From: Candidatus Poribacteria bacterium
Lineage (GTDB): Bacteria > Poribacteria > WGA-4E > PCPOR2b
Direction: 5' to 3'
Assembly: GCA_022826645.1 (NCBI GenBank)
Contig: JAJDUM010000102.1
Location: forward strand, 1 to 64,000
Length of the DNA stretch: 64,000 bases
Below, piece by piece: positions 35,934 through 45,800 of the stretch. Position numbers and translations under genes: made by a program. The notes under the pieces were generated by a model. It searched no databases and had not been told where the DNA came from. It saw only the letters and a list, made by a program, of their open reading frames with translations. How positions within the stretch are numbered: position 1 is the stretch's first letter; each line of letters begins with the position of its first letter.

Positions 35934-36314
35934 CGGGGGGCTCCTGTTCGGAACTGATCCGGCGTTTAGGATACGTCACTCAAAACGCGAATGTGGAAGC
36001 GGATTATTCTGAATGTTTGGGCTTCTGTTTCACTGTCTCTACGCGCCCCTAATTCTTCTTGTAGATCGCGTCCCCGGTAAATCGGGATTTTCAACATGAA
36101 CTGAGAATCAGTTAAGACTTACGCAGCTAGACGTCTAATCCCTGTAGTTCGGCGATTTATCGCCGCAGGACAGCCCTACCCACGCCCGATGAATCGAGCA
36201 ACTACAGTGGGGACTTCATCAAGGAGCCTGTAGGGAACAACGATCATTGTTCCCTACGGAAGGATGTAACTCCTCCTATTTTTCTGTCCGTCTTGGTGTC
36301 CTAGCGTCATTGCG
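35934..36314. other. Gap with MITE-like element
   Basis: 381 bp; besides the element at 36113-36275 and a CCGGTAAATCGGGA half-palindrome near 36075, no gene is visible. Confidence 0.5.
36113..36275. repeat. MITE-like element, copy C (diverged)
   Basis: Begins TAAGACTTACGCAG and ends GATGTAACTCCT, diverged versions of the termini at 972 and 17002. It carries internal palindromes GGCGATTTATCGCC and GGGAACAACGATCATTGTTCCC and the ACTACAGT...CTGTAG motif. Non-coding. Confidence 0.55.
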
Positions 36315-36551
36315 TTAGATGTTCTGTCTCATTTTCTTACTTTCTTGTCTTCCGGTTACGCTGGTCTTGGCATCTTCTGGAATCTCCTCAAAAGGCAATT
36401 GCAGTCTTTCAAGAAGTTCTAACTGACGGGGTGAGACGAGGTACAATTTTCCTTCCTCTTTTGATTTAAAACAGTGGACAGGTTCTTCAGTATCAAGAAG
36501 TGCACGCCAAGATTTTTCTTCTGAAGTGGGAAGTAAACGGATAGTTGGCAT
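36315..36551 (-). CDS. Small orphan protein, 78 residues
   Basis: A short charged protein (MPTIRLLPTSEEKSW..., then YLVSPRQLELLERLQLPFEEIP) with no recognised family. It has a beta-rich start and one amphipathic helix. Its tail (SVTGRQESKKMRQNI) is basic and probably disordered. It is taken as real because AGGAGGG lies 6 bases before the ATG. Size and layout are like type II antitoxins, but no toxin partner is adjacent; the 5' neighbour is repeat DNA and the 3' neighbour is the methyltransferase gene after about 380 bases. Confidence 0.6.
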   Translation of the reverse strand: MPTIRLLPTSEEKSWRALLDTEEPVHCFKSKEEGKLYLVSPRQLELLERLQLPFEEIPEDAKTSVTGRQESKKMRQNI

Positions 36552-36903
36552 GATTATCCCTCCTTTATCCTGAAATTTTTACATCAGACATATCAGCAGT
36601 ATCTTACACGTTATTAACTTTTGGTGCTAGTTTCGTGAGAAAGTTTTTTACGTTCTTCAGGTTGCTTTGGATCCCGATTTATCGGGGAGTTCATTGGTTT
36701 ATTAGTCGGTTGGCCAATTCATTCTTCTTATGTTCCACCGTTAGGATACACATGTCGCCCCTCTGGGGCTTTCGGGTATTTGTTCAGCCGCGTACTATAG
36801 ACATGTCGCCCCTCTGGGGCTAAATGAACCGCTGAACCCATGTTTTTACGTTTCACGCATCACGTTTCACGTTATTAACAGCTGCAAAATAGCGCCATTG
36901 GTA
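36552..36903. other. Gap filled by dispersed repeats
   Basis: 352 bp between uvrA and the small protein. It contains ACGTTATTAAC/GGTGCTAGTTT fragments, TCCCGATTTATCGGGGA (36672-36688), a REP-like pair and the long GTGAAACGTGA element. No gene. Confidence 0.6.
36751..36821. repeat. Paired REP-like palindromes, second pair
   Basis: Two identical copies of CATGTCGCCCCTCTGGGGCT at 36751-36770 and 36802-36821, same orientation, starts 51 bp apart, as in the pair at 508-577. Confidence 0.85.
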
Positions 36904-36906
36904 TTA
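36843..36906. repeat. Extended GTGAAACGTGA element at the uvrA stop
   Basis: Reverse complement of the element at 3953-4018, including the block GTTATTAACAGCTGCAAA and CCATTGGT. Its edge touches the TAA stop of uvrA (36904-36906). Confidence 0.75.
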
Positions 36907-39900
36907 GTCTAGTGTCGTAAGTGTCTTCTGCAAGAACCGTCCCGTATGGGATTCCTCTACAGTCATGACCTCCTCTGGCGTCCCTATGGCGACAACCTTC
37001 CCACCTTCAGCCCCGCCTTCAGGACCCAGGTCAATGATCCAATCGGCAGATTTTATCACGTCCACGTTGTGTTCGATGACGACGATCGTGTTACCCTTGT
37101 CCACCAAGCGGTTGAGCACTATCAGTAACTTCTGTACATCGTCAAAATGTAGGCCTGTCGTCGGTTCATCCATAATGTAGATGGTTTTACCGGTACTTCG
37201 CTTCGAGAGTTCACGCGCCAGCTTGACACGTTGAGATTCGCCACCGGAGAGCGTCGTCGCCGACTGGCCAAGTTCAATATAATCCAGACCGACATCGTAT
37301 AACATCTGTAAGGGTCTATAGATGGTCGATATGCTTTGGAAATGTTCTAACGCTTCCTGCACGGTCATCTCCAGAATATCGGCGATGTTTTTACCTTTGT
37401 AGCGGATCTGCAACGTTTCGTGGTTGTAGCCGGTGCCACCGCATGTTTCGCACTTTACCCACACATCCGCGAGAAAGTGCATCTCAACCTTGTTGAAGCC
37501 GTGACCACGGCATGTCTCACACTGCCCTGTCTTCTGGTTGAAACTGAAGCGACGGGAATCGAAACCGTGGACCTTGGCGTCCGGCAGATCGGCGAAGAGA
37601 TAGCGAATCTTGGTAAACAGGTCGGTGTAGGTGGCTGGATTCGAGCGCGGGGTGTCTCCGATCGGCTGCTGGTCGATATTAATCACTTTATCGAGGTAAT
37701 CCAGCCCATGAATCATCCGATATTTTCCCGCTCGCATCCGCGTTCGATTGAGGCTAGAAACAAGCACAGGATACAACGTTTCCTCAATCAACGAGCTCTT
37801 GCCGGAACCGGATACCCCCGTTACACAGGTTAGCGTCCCCAACGGGATTTCGACATCGACCTTCCGAAGGTTGTTGGTCTGAACGCCCACCATCTCAAGC
37901 CACTCCCCTTTGCCTAGACGCCTCTGCGGGGGGACTTCAATCTTGAGTTGTCCTGTGAGATATCCACCTGTCAACGAACTCTCACTCTGCTGGATTTCAA
38001 CAGGCGACCCAGCCGCAACGATCTCACCGCCGAACTTCCCAGCGCGGGGACCGAAATCGAGAATATGGTCCGACGCCAACATGGTTTCCAAGTCGTGTTC
38101 AACGACCAAGACACTGTTACCAAGGTCTCGCAGTCCTTTCAGTGCATTTAGCAATCGTTCTTGATCTCGCTGATGCAGCCCGATGCTCGGTTCATCAAGG
38201 ATATAGGTAACGCCTGTGAGACCGCTACCCAGTTGGCTTGCCAGACGGATGCGCTGCATCTCTCCGCCGGAGAGGCTGGGGGCGGGTCGATCTAACGTCA
38301 AGTAGTGTAAGCCAATATCGACCAGAAATTGGAGGCGCTGCTGAATCTCTTTGAGCAACGTTCCACCGATTTCTATCTGATGGGCGGACAGATCGAGGCG
38401 TTCAAAGAGGTCGGCGGTCCTTCCAATCGGCATTGCTGTCGCTTCGGCGATGGTTTTTCCTCCCAACGTAACGCCTCTTGCCAGGGGTTGAATTCGGGTG
38501 CCCTCACACTCCTGACAGGTGTACAACCGATTCCCAATTGTCCCAATACCTTCACACGATGGACATTGACCGATAGAACTGTTGAATGAGAAGTGACGCG
38601 GTGTGATTTCGGGGAAACTTAAACCGCACGGGACACAAGCAAAATGTTCGCTGAAAAAGTGATGTGTGATCCCGCCTCCTCTGCCCGTCCGTTTCCCTTC
38701 ATTTAACACCCCCACCGCCACAGTTCCACCGCTCTGCTGCGTTGCGGTCTCAACAGCTTCAGCTAAGCGCCCGCGCTCATCGGGTTCAAGGGCAAGGCGA
38801 TCAACTACAATTTTGACGTCGTGACGGATGCTTTTTCCAATCTTTGGCGCACGATCAATCGGGTGGATCGTTCCGTCAATTTCGACGCGGGCATAGCCGT
38901 CACGTTGTAGGCGTTGGAAGGCGTCGGGATAGTCCTCATTGGGTCGTAGCACTAAAGGGGATAGGACATAAAGCCGTGTTCCACTTGCCAATGCCACGAT
39001 TTTATCAACGATCTGCTGCACAGATTGGACGCTGATTTCTGACCCACACTGTGTACAATGGGCGATTCCGGTTCGTGCGTAAAGCACCCGCAGGTAGTCG
39101 TAAATTTCTGTAACTGTCCCGACCGTAGATCGCGGATTCTTGCTTGGCGCCTTCTGCTCGATCGCAATCGCCGGTGAGAGTCCCTCAATTTTTTCGACCT
39201 TCGGTTTTTCGAGTTGCCCTAAGAATTGCCGCGCGTAGGCTGAGAGGGATTCGATATAGCGTCGTTGCCCTTCTGCATAGATAGTGTCCAGTGCCAGCGA
39301 TGATTTCCCGGAACCGCTAACGCCGGTGAAGGTCGTAAACTTTCGATGCGGGATGTCTACGTTGATGTTCTTCAGATTGTGTTCATGCGCGCCATGCACA
39401 GAGATATGTTTTTGATTGTTGACGTTGGTTAGTCCATAAGGGGCGGTGGATTCCTGTAAGACAGGTGAGGCACTGTGTATTGCGTATTGTGTGCTGCTGA
39501 TTGAGGCGTCTTCTATCTTTTCCATCTTCAGCGTCGGCTTCAATGCGAGTCCGGTGTGTGACTCTCCGACCGCTGCCACTTTTTCTGGTGTCCCCGTTGC
39601 GACGACATAGCCGCCCTCTTCACCCCCTTCAGGACCAAGGTCAATCAGGTAATCTGCTGTCTTTACTACCTCAAGGTTATGTTCAATAACGACAACGGTG
39701 TTGCCTGCATCAACAAGTTGGTGCAAAACTTCGAGGAGTTTTTTTACATCGTCGAAATGTAATCCGGTTGTGGGTTCATCGAGGATATAGAGGGTTTTGC
39801 CTGTGCTACGCTTAGCGAGTTCCCGTGCTAACTTAATCCGCTGTGCTTCACCGCCGGAGAGTGTTGGTGCTGGTTGTCCCAGCTTGATGTAGTCGAGACC

Positions 39901-42414
39901 GACATCGTGTAGGGTTTGCAGAATTTTCGCAATTTTCGGAACATTCGCAAAGTGCTCTAACGCTTCCTGTACATCCATATTGAGCACATCGGAGATACTC
40001 GCGTCCCTGTATTCGACCTGTAACGTTTCGTCGTTGTATCGTTTACCCTGACAAATATTGCACTTTACCCAAACATCGGCTATAAAGTGCATTTCGATCC
40101 GCCTTGCCCCGTTTCCTTCACAGGCTTCGCATCGACCGCCTTTAACGTTGAAGCTGAAGCGTCCCTGCTTATAACCGCGCACTTTGGCCTCAGACATCTC
40201 GGCGTAAAGGGCACGGATCTGATCAAACACTTTGGTGTACGTGGCAGGATTCGACCGCGGGGTCCGTCCAATAGGGGATTGATCGATGTCAATAACTTTA
40301 TCAATGACTTCGTCAACTGGAGATGTAGATTCGCATTGTGTATCGTCGCCTGCGTGTTCTTCCTCTGTAGCGATTGCCCGTATGAGATCGTACTCCCCCG
40401 GCTGCGCCTGTGCCTTCATCAAGTCTCGCGCGAGCGCTTCATGCAGAATGTCGTTGATAAGCGAGCTTTTGCCGGAACCGCTGACACCGGTCACGCAGGT
40501 GAAAATTCCGATCGGAATTCGCACATCAATGTCTTTGAGATTGTTATGGCGTGCCCCGCAGATCTCAATCCACTGATGACCGATTGGGCGACGGTCGGTA
40601 GGAATTTCGATCTGTTGTTCGCCACGAAGATATTGCGCTGTCAGGGAGGATGCATCCTCGGCGACCTCTTGGGGTGTGCCGATCGCTGCAATTTCACCGC
40701 CTTTGATTCCCGGTCCCGGTCCGAAATCAACAATCATATCCCCCGCCCGCATGGTATCTTCGTCGTGCTCGACAACGATTACCGTGTTACCTTGGTCTCG
40801 GAGATGCTTGAGGGTTGTGAGGAGGTGCAGATTGTCGCGCGGGTGCAAACCAATACTCGGTTCATCGAGGACGTAGACCACGCCCCGCAAACCTGCTCCG
40901 ATCTGACTGGCTAACCGGATCCGTTGCGCTTCGCCGCCGGAAAGTGTCGGTGCCGTTCGGTCTAAGGTGAGATAATGCAACCCAACGTTCATCAAGAACC
41001 TAAGTCGTCCTTGAATCTCTTTCAGCAGGTCAGTTGCAATGAATGCCTCACGTTCCGGCAATTGGAGCTTTTCGAAGAACCTAAAACAATCTCCCACCGC
41101 CATTTCGACGACACCAAGGATGGACTGCCCATCAATTGTCACAGCCTTTACTTCTGGTTTTAGCCGTGTCCCATTGCAATCTGGACATGTACCAGAAACC
41201 ATGTATTTGCCGTAGTAACGTTTCACAAGTTCTGAAGTGGCTTGGAAATACTTTCGTTCCTCGGGCGGGATCACGCCCTCAAATGCGGCTTGGTACTTAT
41301 AGCGGCGGTTGCGGCGGGAGCGATAAACGAAAGGAATCTCCTCTTTTCCAGTGCCATAAAGAATAGCTTGTTGATGCGCCTCGTCCAACTGTTCCCACGG
41401 TGTATCAAGATGAAAACCGAAGTGTGCTGCCAAACTCTCGGCGTGATGTCGCGTTTGTAGTGTGCCGAGTTGCCCCCAAAAGACAATCGCTCCTTCGCGG
41501 ATCGATTGCGTTGGGTCAGGGACCACCAGATCGGGATTCATCTTCGTTAGCGTTCCGAGTCCTTTGCAAGTTGGGCACATTCCGGCAGGACTATTGAAGG
41601 AGAAATTTCGCGGAGCAGGCGGTTCGTAGCTGATGTTGCATTGCACACAGGTGTAGTCCACCCCGAACAAGAGGTCATCCTCACCTGGTTCCCCATCGAC
41701 GATGTTCACAATCAGGCGTCCCTCTCCCATGCGGAGCGCGGTTTCAACCGATTCTGCAATACGGCTGCGAATATCAGGTTTGATAACGATTCGGTCAACG
41801 ACAATTTCAATGTTATGTCGCTGATTACGGTCGAGTTGAATTTCAGCGGGTAGGTCATAGATCTGTCCGTCGATTCGGGCACGAACAAACCCCGCTTTAA
41901 GTGCGTCTTCAAGATGTTCCCGATACTCTCCGCGGCGCCCACTGACAATTGGTGCAAGGATTATGATGCGACTTCCCTCTGGTAGGTTGGTAATTTGGTC
42001 GACGATCGCCGCCGCTGTTTGGGCACCGACCGGCGCACCACACTTTAGACAGTGCGGCGTACCCACACGCGCAAACAGGACACGCAGGTAGTCATAGATC
42101 TCCGTGATTGTTGCGACCGTAGAGCGTGGATTATTCCCACCCGACTTCTGATCGATCGAGATGGATGGGGAGAGCCCACCGATGAAATCAACATCGGGTT
42201 TTTCTAATTGTCCAAGAAATTGACGGGCATAGGCGGAAAGGGATTCGATGTAGCGGCGTTGACCTTCAGCGTAGACTGTATCGAACGCCAGCGATGATTT
42301 CCCGGAGCCGCTGACACCGGTGAATATGATGAGTTTGTCTTTGGGGAGTTTGAGATCTATATTCCTGAGATTATGTTCGCGTGCACCGCGGATATCAATG
42401 AATTCTTCCGGCAT
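36904..42414 (-). CDS. uvrA: Double-length UvrA (two UvrA units in one chain)
   Basis: 1836 residues, twice the usual ~940. UvrA is the DNA-damage-sensing ABC ATPase of nucleotide excision repair and normally acts as a dimer with UvrB. Unit 1 is about residues 1-960; a ~40-residue linker without conserved motifs follows; unit 2 is about 1001-1836. All four Walker A sites read GVSGSGKSSL, all four Walker B sites are LDEP or MDEP (LDEPSIGLH, LDEPTTGLH, LDEPSIGLH, MDEPTTGLH), and signature motifs are LSGGE in each. Both units keep zinc-finger CxxC pairs (CVQCN, CPTCKGLG, CEACEGNG; CVPCG, CPSCEGIG, CETCRGHG). Unit 2 lacks about 120 residues between CPSCEGIGT and CQECEGTR. Double UvrAs are known in chlamydiae. 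AAAGGAA precedes the ATG, and a strong promoter lies upstream. Confidence 0.96.
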   Translation of the reverse strand: MPEEFIDIRGAREHNLRNIDLKLPKDKLIIFTGVSGSGKSSLAFDTVYAEGQRRYIESLSAYARQFLGQLEKPDVDFIGGLSPSISIDQKSGGNNPRSTVATITEIYDYLRVLFARVGTPHCLKCGAPVGAQTAAAIVDQITNLPEGSRIIILAPIVSGRRGEYREHLEDALKAGFVRARIDGQIYDLPAEIQLDRNQRHNIEIVVDRIVIKPDIRSRIAESVETALRMGEGRLIVNIVDGEPGEDDLLFGVDYTCVQCNISYEPPAPRNFSFNSPAGMCPTCKGLGTLTKMNPDLVVPDPTQSIREGAIVFWGQLGTLQTRHHAESLAAHFGFHLDTPWEQLDEAHQQAILYGTGKEEIPFVYRSRRNRRYKYQAAFEGVIPPEERKYFQATSELVKRYYGKYMVSGTCPDCNGTRLKPEVKAVTIDGQSILGVVEMAVGDCFRFFEKLQLPEREAFIATDLLKEIQGRLRFLMNVGLHYLTLDRTAPTLSGGEAQRIRLASQIGAGLRGVVYVLDEPSIGLHPRDNLHLLTTLKHLRDQGNTVIVVEHDEDTMRAGDMIVDFGPGPGIKGGEIAAIGTPQEVAEDASSLTAQYLRGEQQIEIPTDRRPIGHQWIEICGARHNNLKDIDVRIPIGIFTCVTGVSGSGKSSLINDILHEALARDLMKAQAQPGEYDLIRAIATEEEHAGDDTQCESTSPVDEVIDKVIDIDQSPIGRTPRSNPATYTKVFDQIRALYAEMSEAKVRGYKQGRFSFNVKGGRCEACEGNGARRIEMHFIADVWVKCNICQGKRYNDETLQVEYRDASISDVLNMDVQEALEHFANVPKIAKILQTLHDVGLDYIKLGQPAPTLSGGEAQRIKLARELAKRSTGKTLYILDEPTTGLHFDDVKKLLEVLHQLVDAGNTVVVIEHNLEVVKTADYLIDLGPEGGEEGGYVVATGTPEKVAAVGESHTGLALKPTLKMEKIEDASISSTQYAIHSASPVLQESTAPYGLTNVNNQKHISVHGAHEHNLKNINVDIPHRKFTTFTGVSGSGKSSLALDTIYAEGQRRYIESLSAYARQFLGQLEKPKVEKIEGLSPAIAIEQKAPSKNPRSTVGTVTEIYDYLRVLYARTGIAHCTQCGSEISVQSVQQIVDKIVALASGTRLYVLSPLVLRPNEDYPDAFQRLQRDGYARVEIDGTIHPIDRAPKIGKSIRHDVKIVVDRLALEPDERGRLAEAVETATQQSGGTVAVGVLNEGKRTGRGGGITHHFFSEHFACVPCGLSFPEITPRHFSFNSSIGQCPSCEGIGTIGNRLYTCQECEGTRIQPLARGVTLGGKTIAEATAMPIGRTADLFERLDLSAHQIEIGGTLLKEIQQRLQFLVDIGLHYLTLDRPAPSLSGGEMQRIRLASQLGSGLTGVTYILDEPSIGLHQRDQERLLNALKGLRDLGNSVLVVEHDLETMLASDHILDFGPRAGKFGGEIVAAGSPVEIQQSESSLTGGYLTGQLKIEVPPQRRLGKGEWLEMVGVQTNNLRKVDVEIPLGTLTCVTGVSGSGKSSLIEETLYPVLVSSLNRTRMRAGKYRMIHGLDYLDKVINIDQQPIGDTPRSNPATYTDLFTKIRYLFADLPDAKVHGFDSRRFSFNQKTGQCETCRGHGFNKVEMHFLADVWVKCETCGGTGYNHETLQIRYKGKNIADILEMTVQEALEHFQSISTIYRPLQMLYDVGLDYIELGQSATTLSGGESQRVKLARELSKRSTGKTIYIMDEPTTGLHFDDVQKLLIVLNRLVDKGNTIVVIEHNVDVIKSADWIIDLGPEGGAEGGKVVAIGTPEEVMTVEESHTGRFLQKTLTTLD

Positions 42415-42638
42415 TGAATTTCCTTTGACTGAAGGGCTTTCCGTGATTAGAGGTGATTCGACCCATCTGGCGAGATTCTGCGTGCGAATGTCTTTTCAAA
42501 CATGAGTGGTTGGTAAGTCCCATTTTACCATAGATTTCAGGCATCGACAACACCCTTTTTCGCGACAGAGGAAAGGGTGGCAGGTAGGGAGATACTGGAG
42601 CGGCGTTGAGGAGATTTCCTCATAATTTCACGCTTTTT

Positions 42639-42667
42639 AATATAGCACATATACGTTAAGTGGTCAA
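42639..42667 (-). promoter_or_regulatory. Sigma-70 promoter for uvrA
   Basis: On the minus strand TTGACC (42667-42662), 17-bp spacer, TATATT (42644-42639). No LexA-like palindrome is evident over it. Confidence 0.6.
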
Positions 42668-42683
42668 GAGAAAATTTAGGGAC

Positions 42684-42723
42684 AAAAAAGCCTCATCCCG
42701 ACCGTGCAAGACAAGGCTTTTTT
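42684..42723. terminator. Bidirectional rho-independent terminator
   Basis: AAAAAAGCCT (42684-42693) pairs with AGGCTTTTTT (42714-42723). It ends the lptD operon on the minus strand, just ahead of the uvrA promoter. Confidence 0.8.
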
Positions 42724-42834
42724 CGTGTATCTCGATATCATAGTTTCTGTTTGGTAATGGGAGTATACCCCAGTCAGCGCGAAGGGGTGCTACTAAGAAG
42801 GAAAACTATTCGTTTCCGAGCGGTAGATTTAGCA

Positions 42835-45800
42835 TTAGAAGTAAGATCTGCCAAGCGAGTTGCCGACACCGAAGGAGTCGTAAGGTACACCGGCTGGCAG
42901 GGTACGGAATCCCCATGTGTCCGTTGTGGCGTCATAGCCAACTCCAACCGAGGCAGCAGGTTCGGCAATCAGGTTAATCTGAAAAGTGAAATCTTGTCGC
43001 ACGTTATCGAAGGGAGGTTCCCGCTTAATCCCGATGCGATGCCATCGGATTGTCATATTCCAATTGTGCAAGTTTCGCCGGAACGTTATGCTTTGTGAAT
43101 AGAACTGTTTTTCGATCCAGTCGTAATTGACGCTGAGGTTCAATTCGAATAGGTGGCTCGGACGGATCCGTAGACTACCCGTGAGGCTTCGGAAGGCGCG
43201 TTGTGTCCTTTTGTTGAAGGCATTTCCGAACGTGAAGTTCCATTTATCGCGGCGATAACTGACATTAGATCGGAAACCGACCTGCTTGAGTCGTTTCCCA
43301 TCGTAGCGCGATTCATTCGGATCATGTGTCGACGTGAACGTGATATTCAGGTTTCGGCTCGCCAGCGGAACTATCGTCATTCTACTTTCAATCGGTACGT
43401 ACCGACGTTCACCCAACGCCTCAAATTTGGTAAAATCCGCCGCAATTCGGGTGTTAAAATTAAGCACACGAAGCGCAGATCTGCTGCCGCGAGTTTTAAC
43501 TTCAATACTGGTATCGAAGTTATAAGAGAGATTTTTCCTTTCAAAGAAGTAGACACTGGGGCCAAAGGGATAGAGTTGGGGGGCGTCTTCTCTGTTGACA
43601 GGCGGTGAGTAATCAAATGATACCCTTGAGTTGATTTGGTGGCGCATTCGGCGCGCCCCCGGAATGAAACTGATGTCATAGATCCGAAACAGTAGGTTAC
43701 TGGCAGACAGCCGTGAGCTGTATATACTCCGGAAAATATTCTGGTTTCCTTCTCGGTCTTTGTCATGCCAGATAAGGTTGGTGTCGAAATCCATGTCGAG
43801 GCGCAACTCGCGATTTGGGATTATTTGTAGGACCGATTGTTTACGGAGATCAAAACCGAGATCCATTGTTTGCAGGTAGATGTTCTCCTCGTCTCGAAAT
43901 CGTTCACGGAAAAAATTGCCGAAATCCGTATCCAGATCGAAACTGATGTTATCAAACGTTGGAACGGCAAGCATCGAAAGGATTGGGAGATCGGTGCGCA
44001 GTGCTTCGGAAACTTTAGTCAGACGCGAATTGATAGTCTTGAAAATAGGCAGGCCATCTAAGCGCATACGCGAAAGCGAAAGTTCAAGCGCGGGCAACTT
44101 TTGCAGGTTTGTTGTTCCTTCGTCACTAAGATTTAAGGTGTGGTTAACCTGCAACCGTCCTAAGAACTCTCCGAGTGTCTTGTACGAAAATTTTAGGTTT
44201 CCGTCTTCGTCTCTGTCCTCATGATCCAGTCCAGAAAAGGCGGATCCCCATGTGAGCACACCAAAAGAATTAACCGCCGATTCATTGATTCCGAATCCCT
44301 CCTCCTCAAATTCTCTTGCGCGCCACGCTACACGCCCCACAAAACTCACGGGCCGTCGCGATCTTGCTCGGCTATCCCAAGGGGTATAGAAGGTGTGCCG
44401 GTGTCCCCATCGCATGTTCCATCGCCGTCCAGTTTTGAACGGACTTCGGCGATCGTAAGAAAATTCATCGTTGGTGTAAAAGTAAAGGTCCCCTCTGTAA
44501 GTGCGCCTTTTATCGATCTTAATCAGGCGATACCCTTTGCGGGTATTGATTATTCCGGTATGATCACCGCTGTAGAGTCGCTGTGCTTGTGAGTGGATTA
44601 CAGTCGGCATCTCCCACTTTCCTCGATAATCGTATTTCTGGTAGACCTGTAGCGGTTCCTCTTCCGCTGCTCCTTCGGACAGGTCCGTCGTCTCATCGTC
44701 TTCAGTTTTATCGGGCTCCCAAACGATCGGCGTACTATCTTCTTCTGCGCTTATATTGCGATCCCTATCGCTCTGTTCATCAGTTTCCTCTTTTGGTTGT
44801 TCTATTTCACTGTCTTCTCTCGTTGGCGGTTGCCCGAATTCCGCTTCCATCGCTGCCCACTCCATTTCAAACTGACGCGCGGTTTCTTCAAAGGTCGGGG
44901 TCGGTTCCTTTTCGATTAATTCAAAGATGTAGGTGCCTCGCTCGGTGTTCACGGGCCACGTTACTGCTCCGGGTCCTTCTAGGCGACTTACGGGGTGTTT
45001 CCAACGCCGATCCATTTCATTCAGCAGAAACCCTGCGCCGTCGTTAGCTTCGGAGATTTCAACCTCCTCGTATTGTCCTGCGAGTTCTTCAAGCGTCTCT
45101 CCTGCCTCTGCGCGTTCTTGGATTTCCTTTGCAGTGGTTTGGATTGTGTTACGGGTTTCTTGACTCGGTTCAATCGCTATATCAATTCGGCTGATCTGGA
45201 ATTCTCGTTCGCCGTACACATCAAGCACATGATCAACCTTCAAGATGTGGAAACCAGATTCCGTCCTGAGAACCGGCGTAATTTCCCCCGGCTCTAGTTG
45301 AAAAACCGCTTCTTCGAGGATAGGATCCAGTCGAAGTTCACCTTCTTCATCCCGTTCTCCAGGTACCAGAAAGCCCATATCGCCTCCCTGAAAGCGTGTT
45401 CCCTGATCAGTCGATTTCTCTTGTGCGATTGCTGCAAAATCTGCATCTACTTCCTGTAATTGGATATAGGTGTTGTCCGCTTTTTCGCGAGCAGCGACGA
45501 TGTCTTCTTCGGAGATTTTATACTCCAAGAAGAGTTGTCGCAGTTTGTACCGGTCATACTCGCCATCAAGACGGTCTGCTAGCTCTTGTGCCTTCTCTTC
45601 CAATTTTGTCCGCTCACTTGGCGTTGCATTGGGAGGTAGAGGGACGATGATTTCTTGGATCTTGGCATCGTTTACTCGATATTTTCCGTCAAAACCGGTG
45701 CCACTTCCCCGACGACTGGAGTGATCAAACAGCAGGGCACCGTCATAGCGGAAGCGACGCGCAAGCGGTAAAATTACGCTGAGGAATACCCCTTGATGGC

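Larger units (their letters stand above)
42415..42834. other. Divergence zone: uvrA leader, promoter, terminator
   Basis: 420 bp with the uvrA promoter (42639-42667), a ~220-base uvrA leader without an obvious conserved structure, and the terminator of the lptD operon (42684-42723). Confidence 0.6.

Noticed and set aside
40087..40914. 275-codon plus-strand open frame inside uvrA
   Set aside because: Antisense shadow of a strongly conserved ATPase; no ribosome site or family resemblance.
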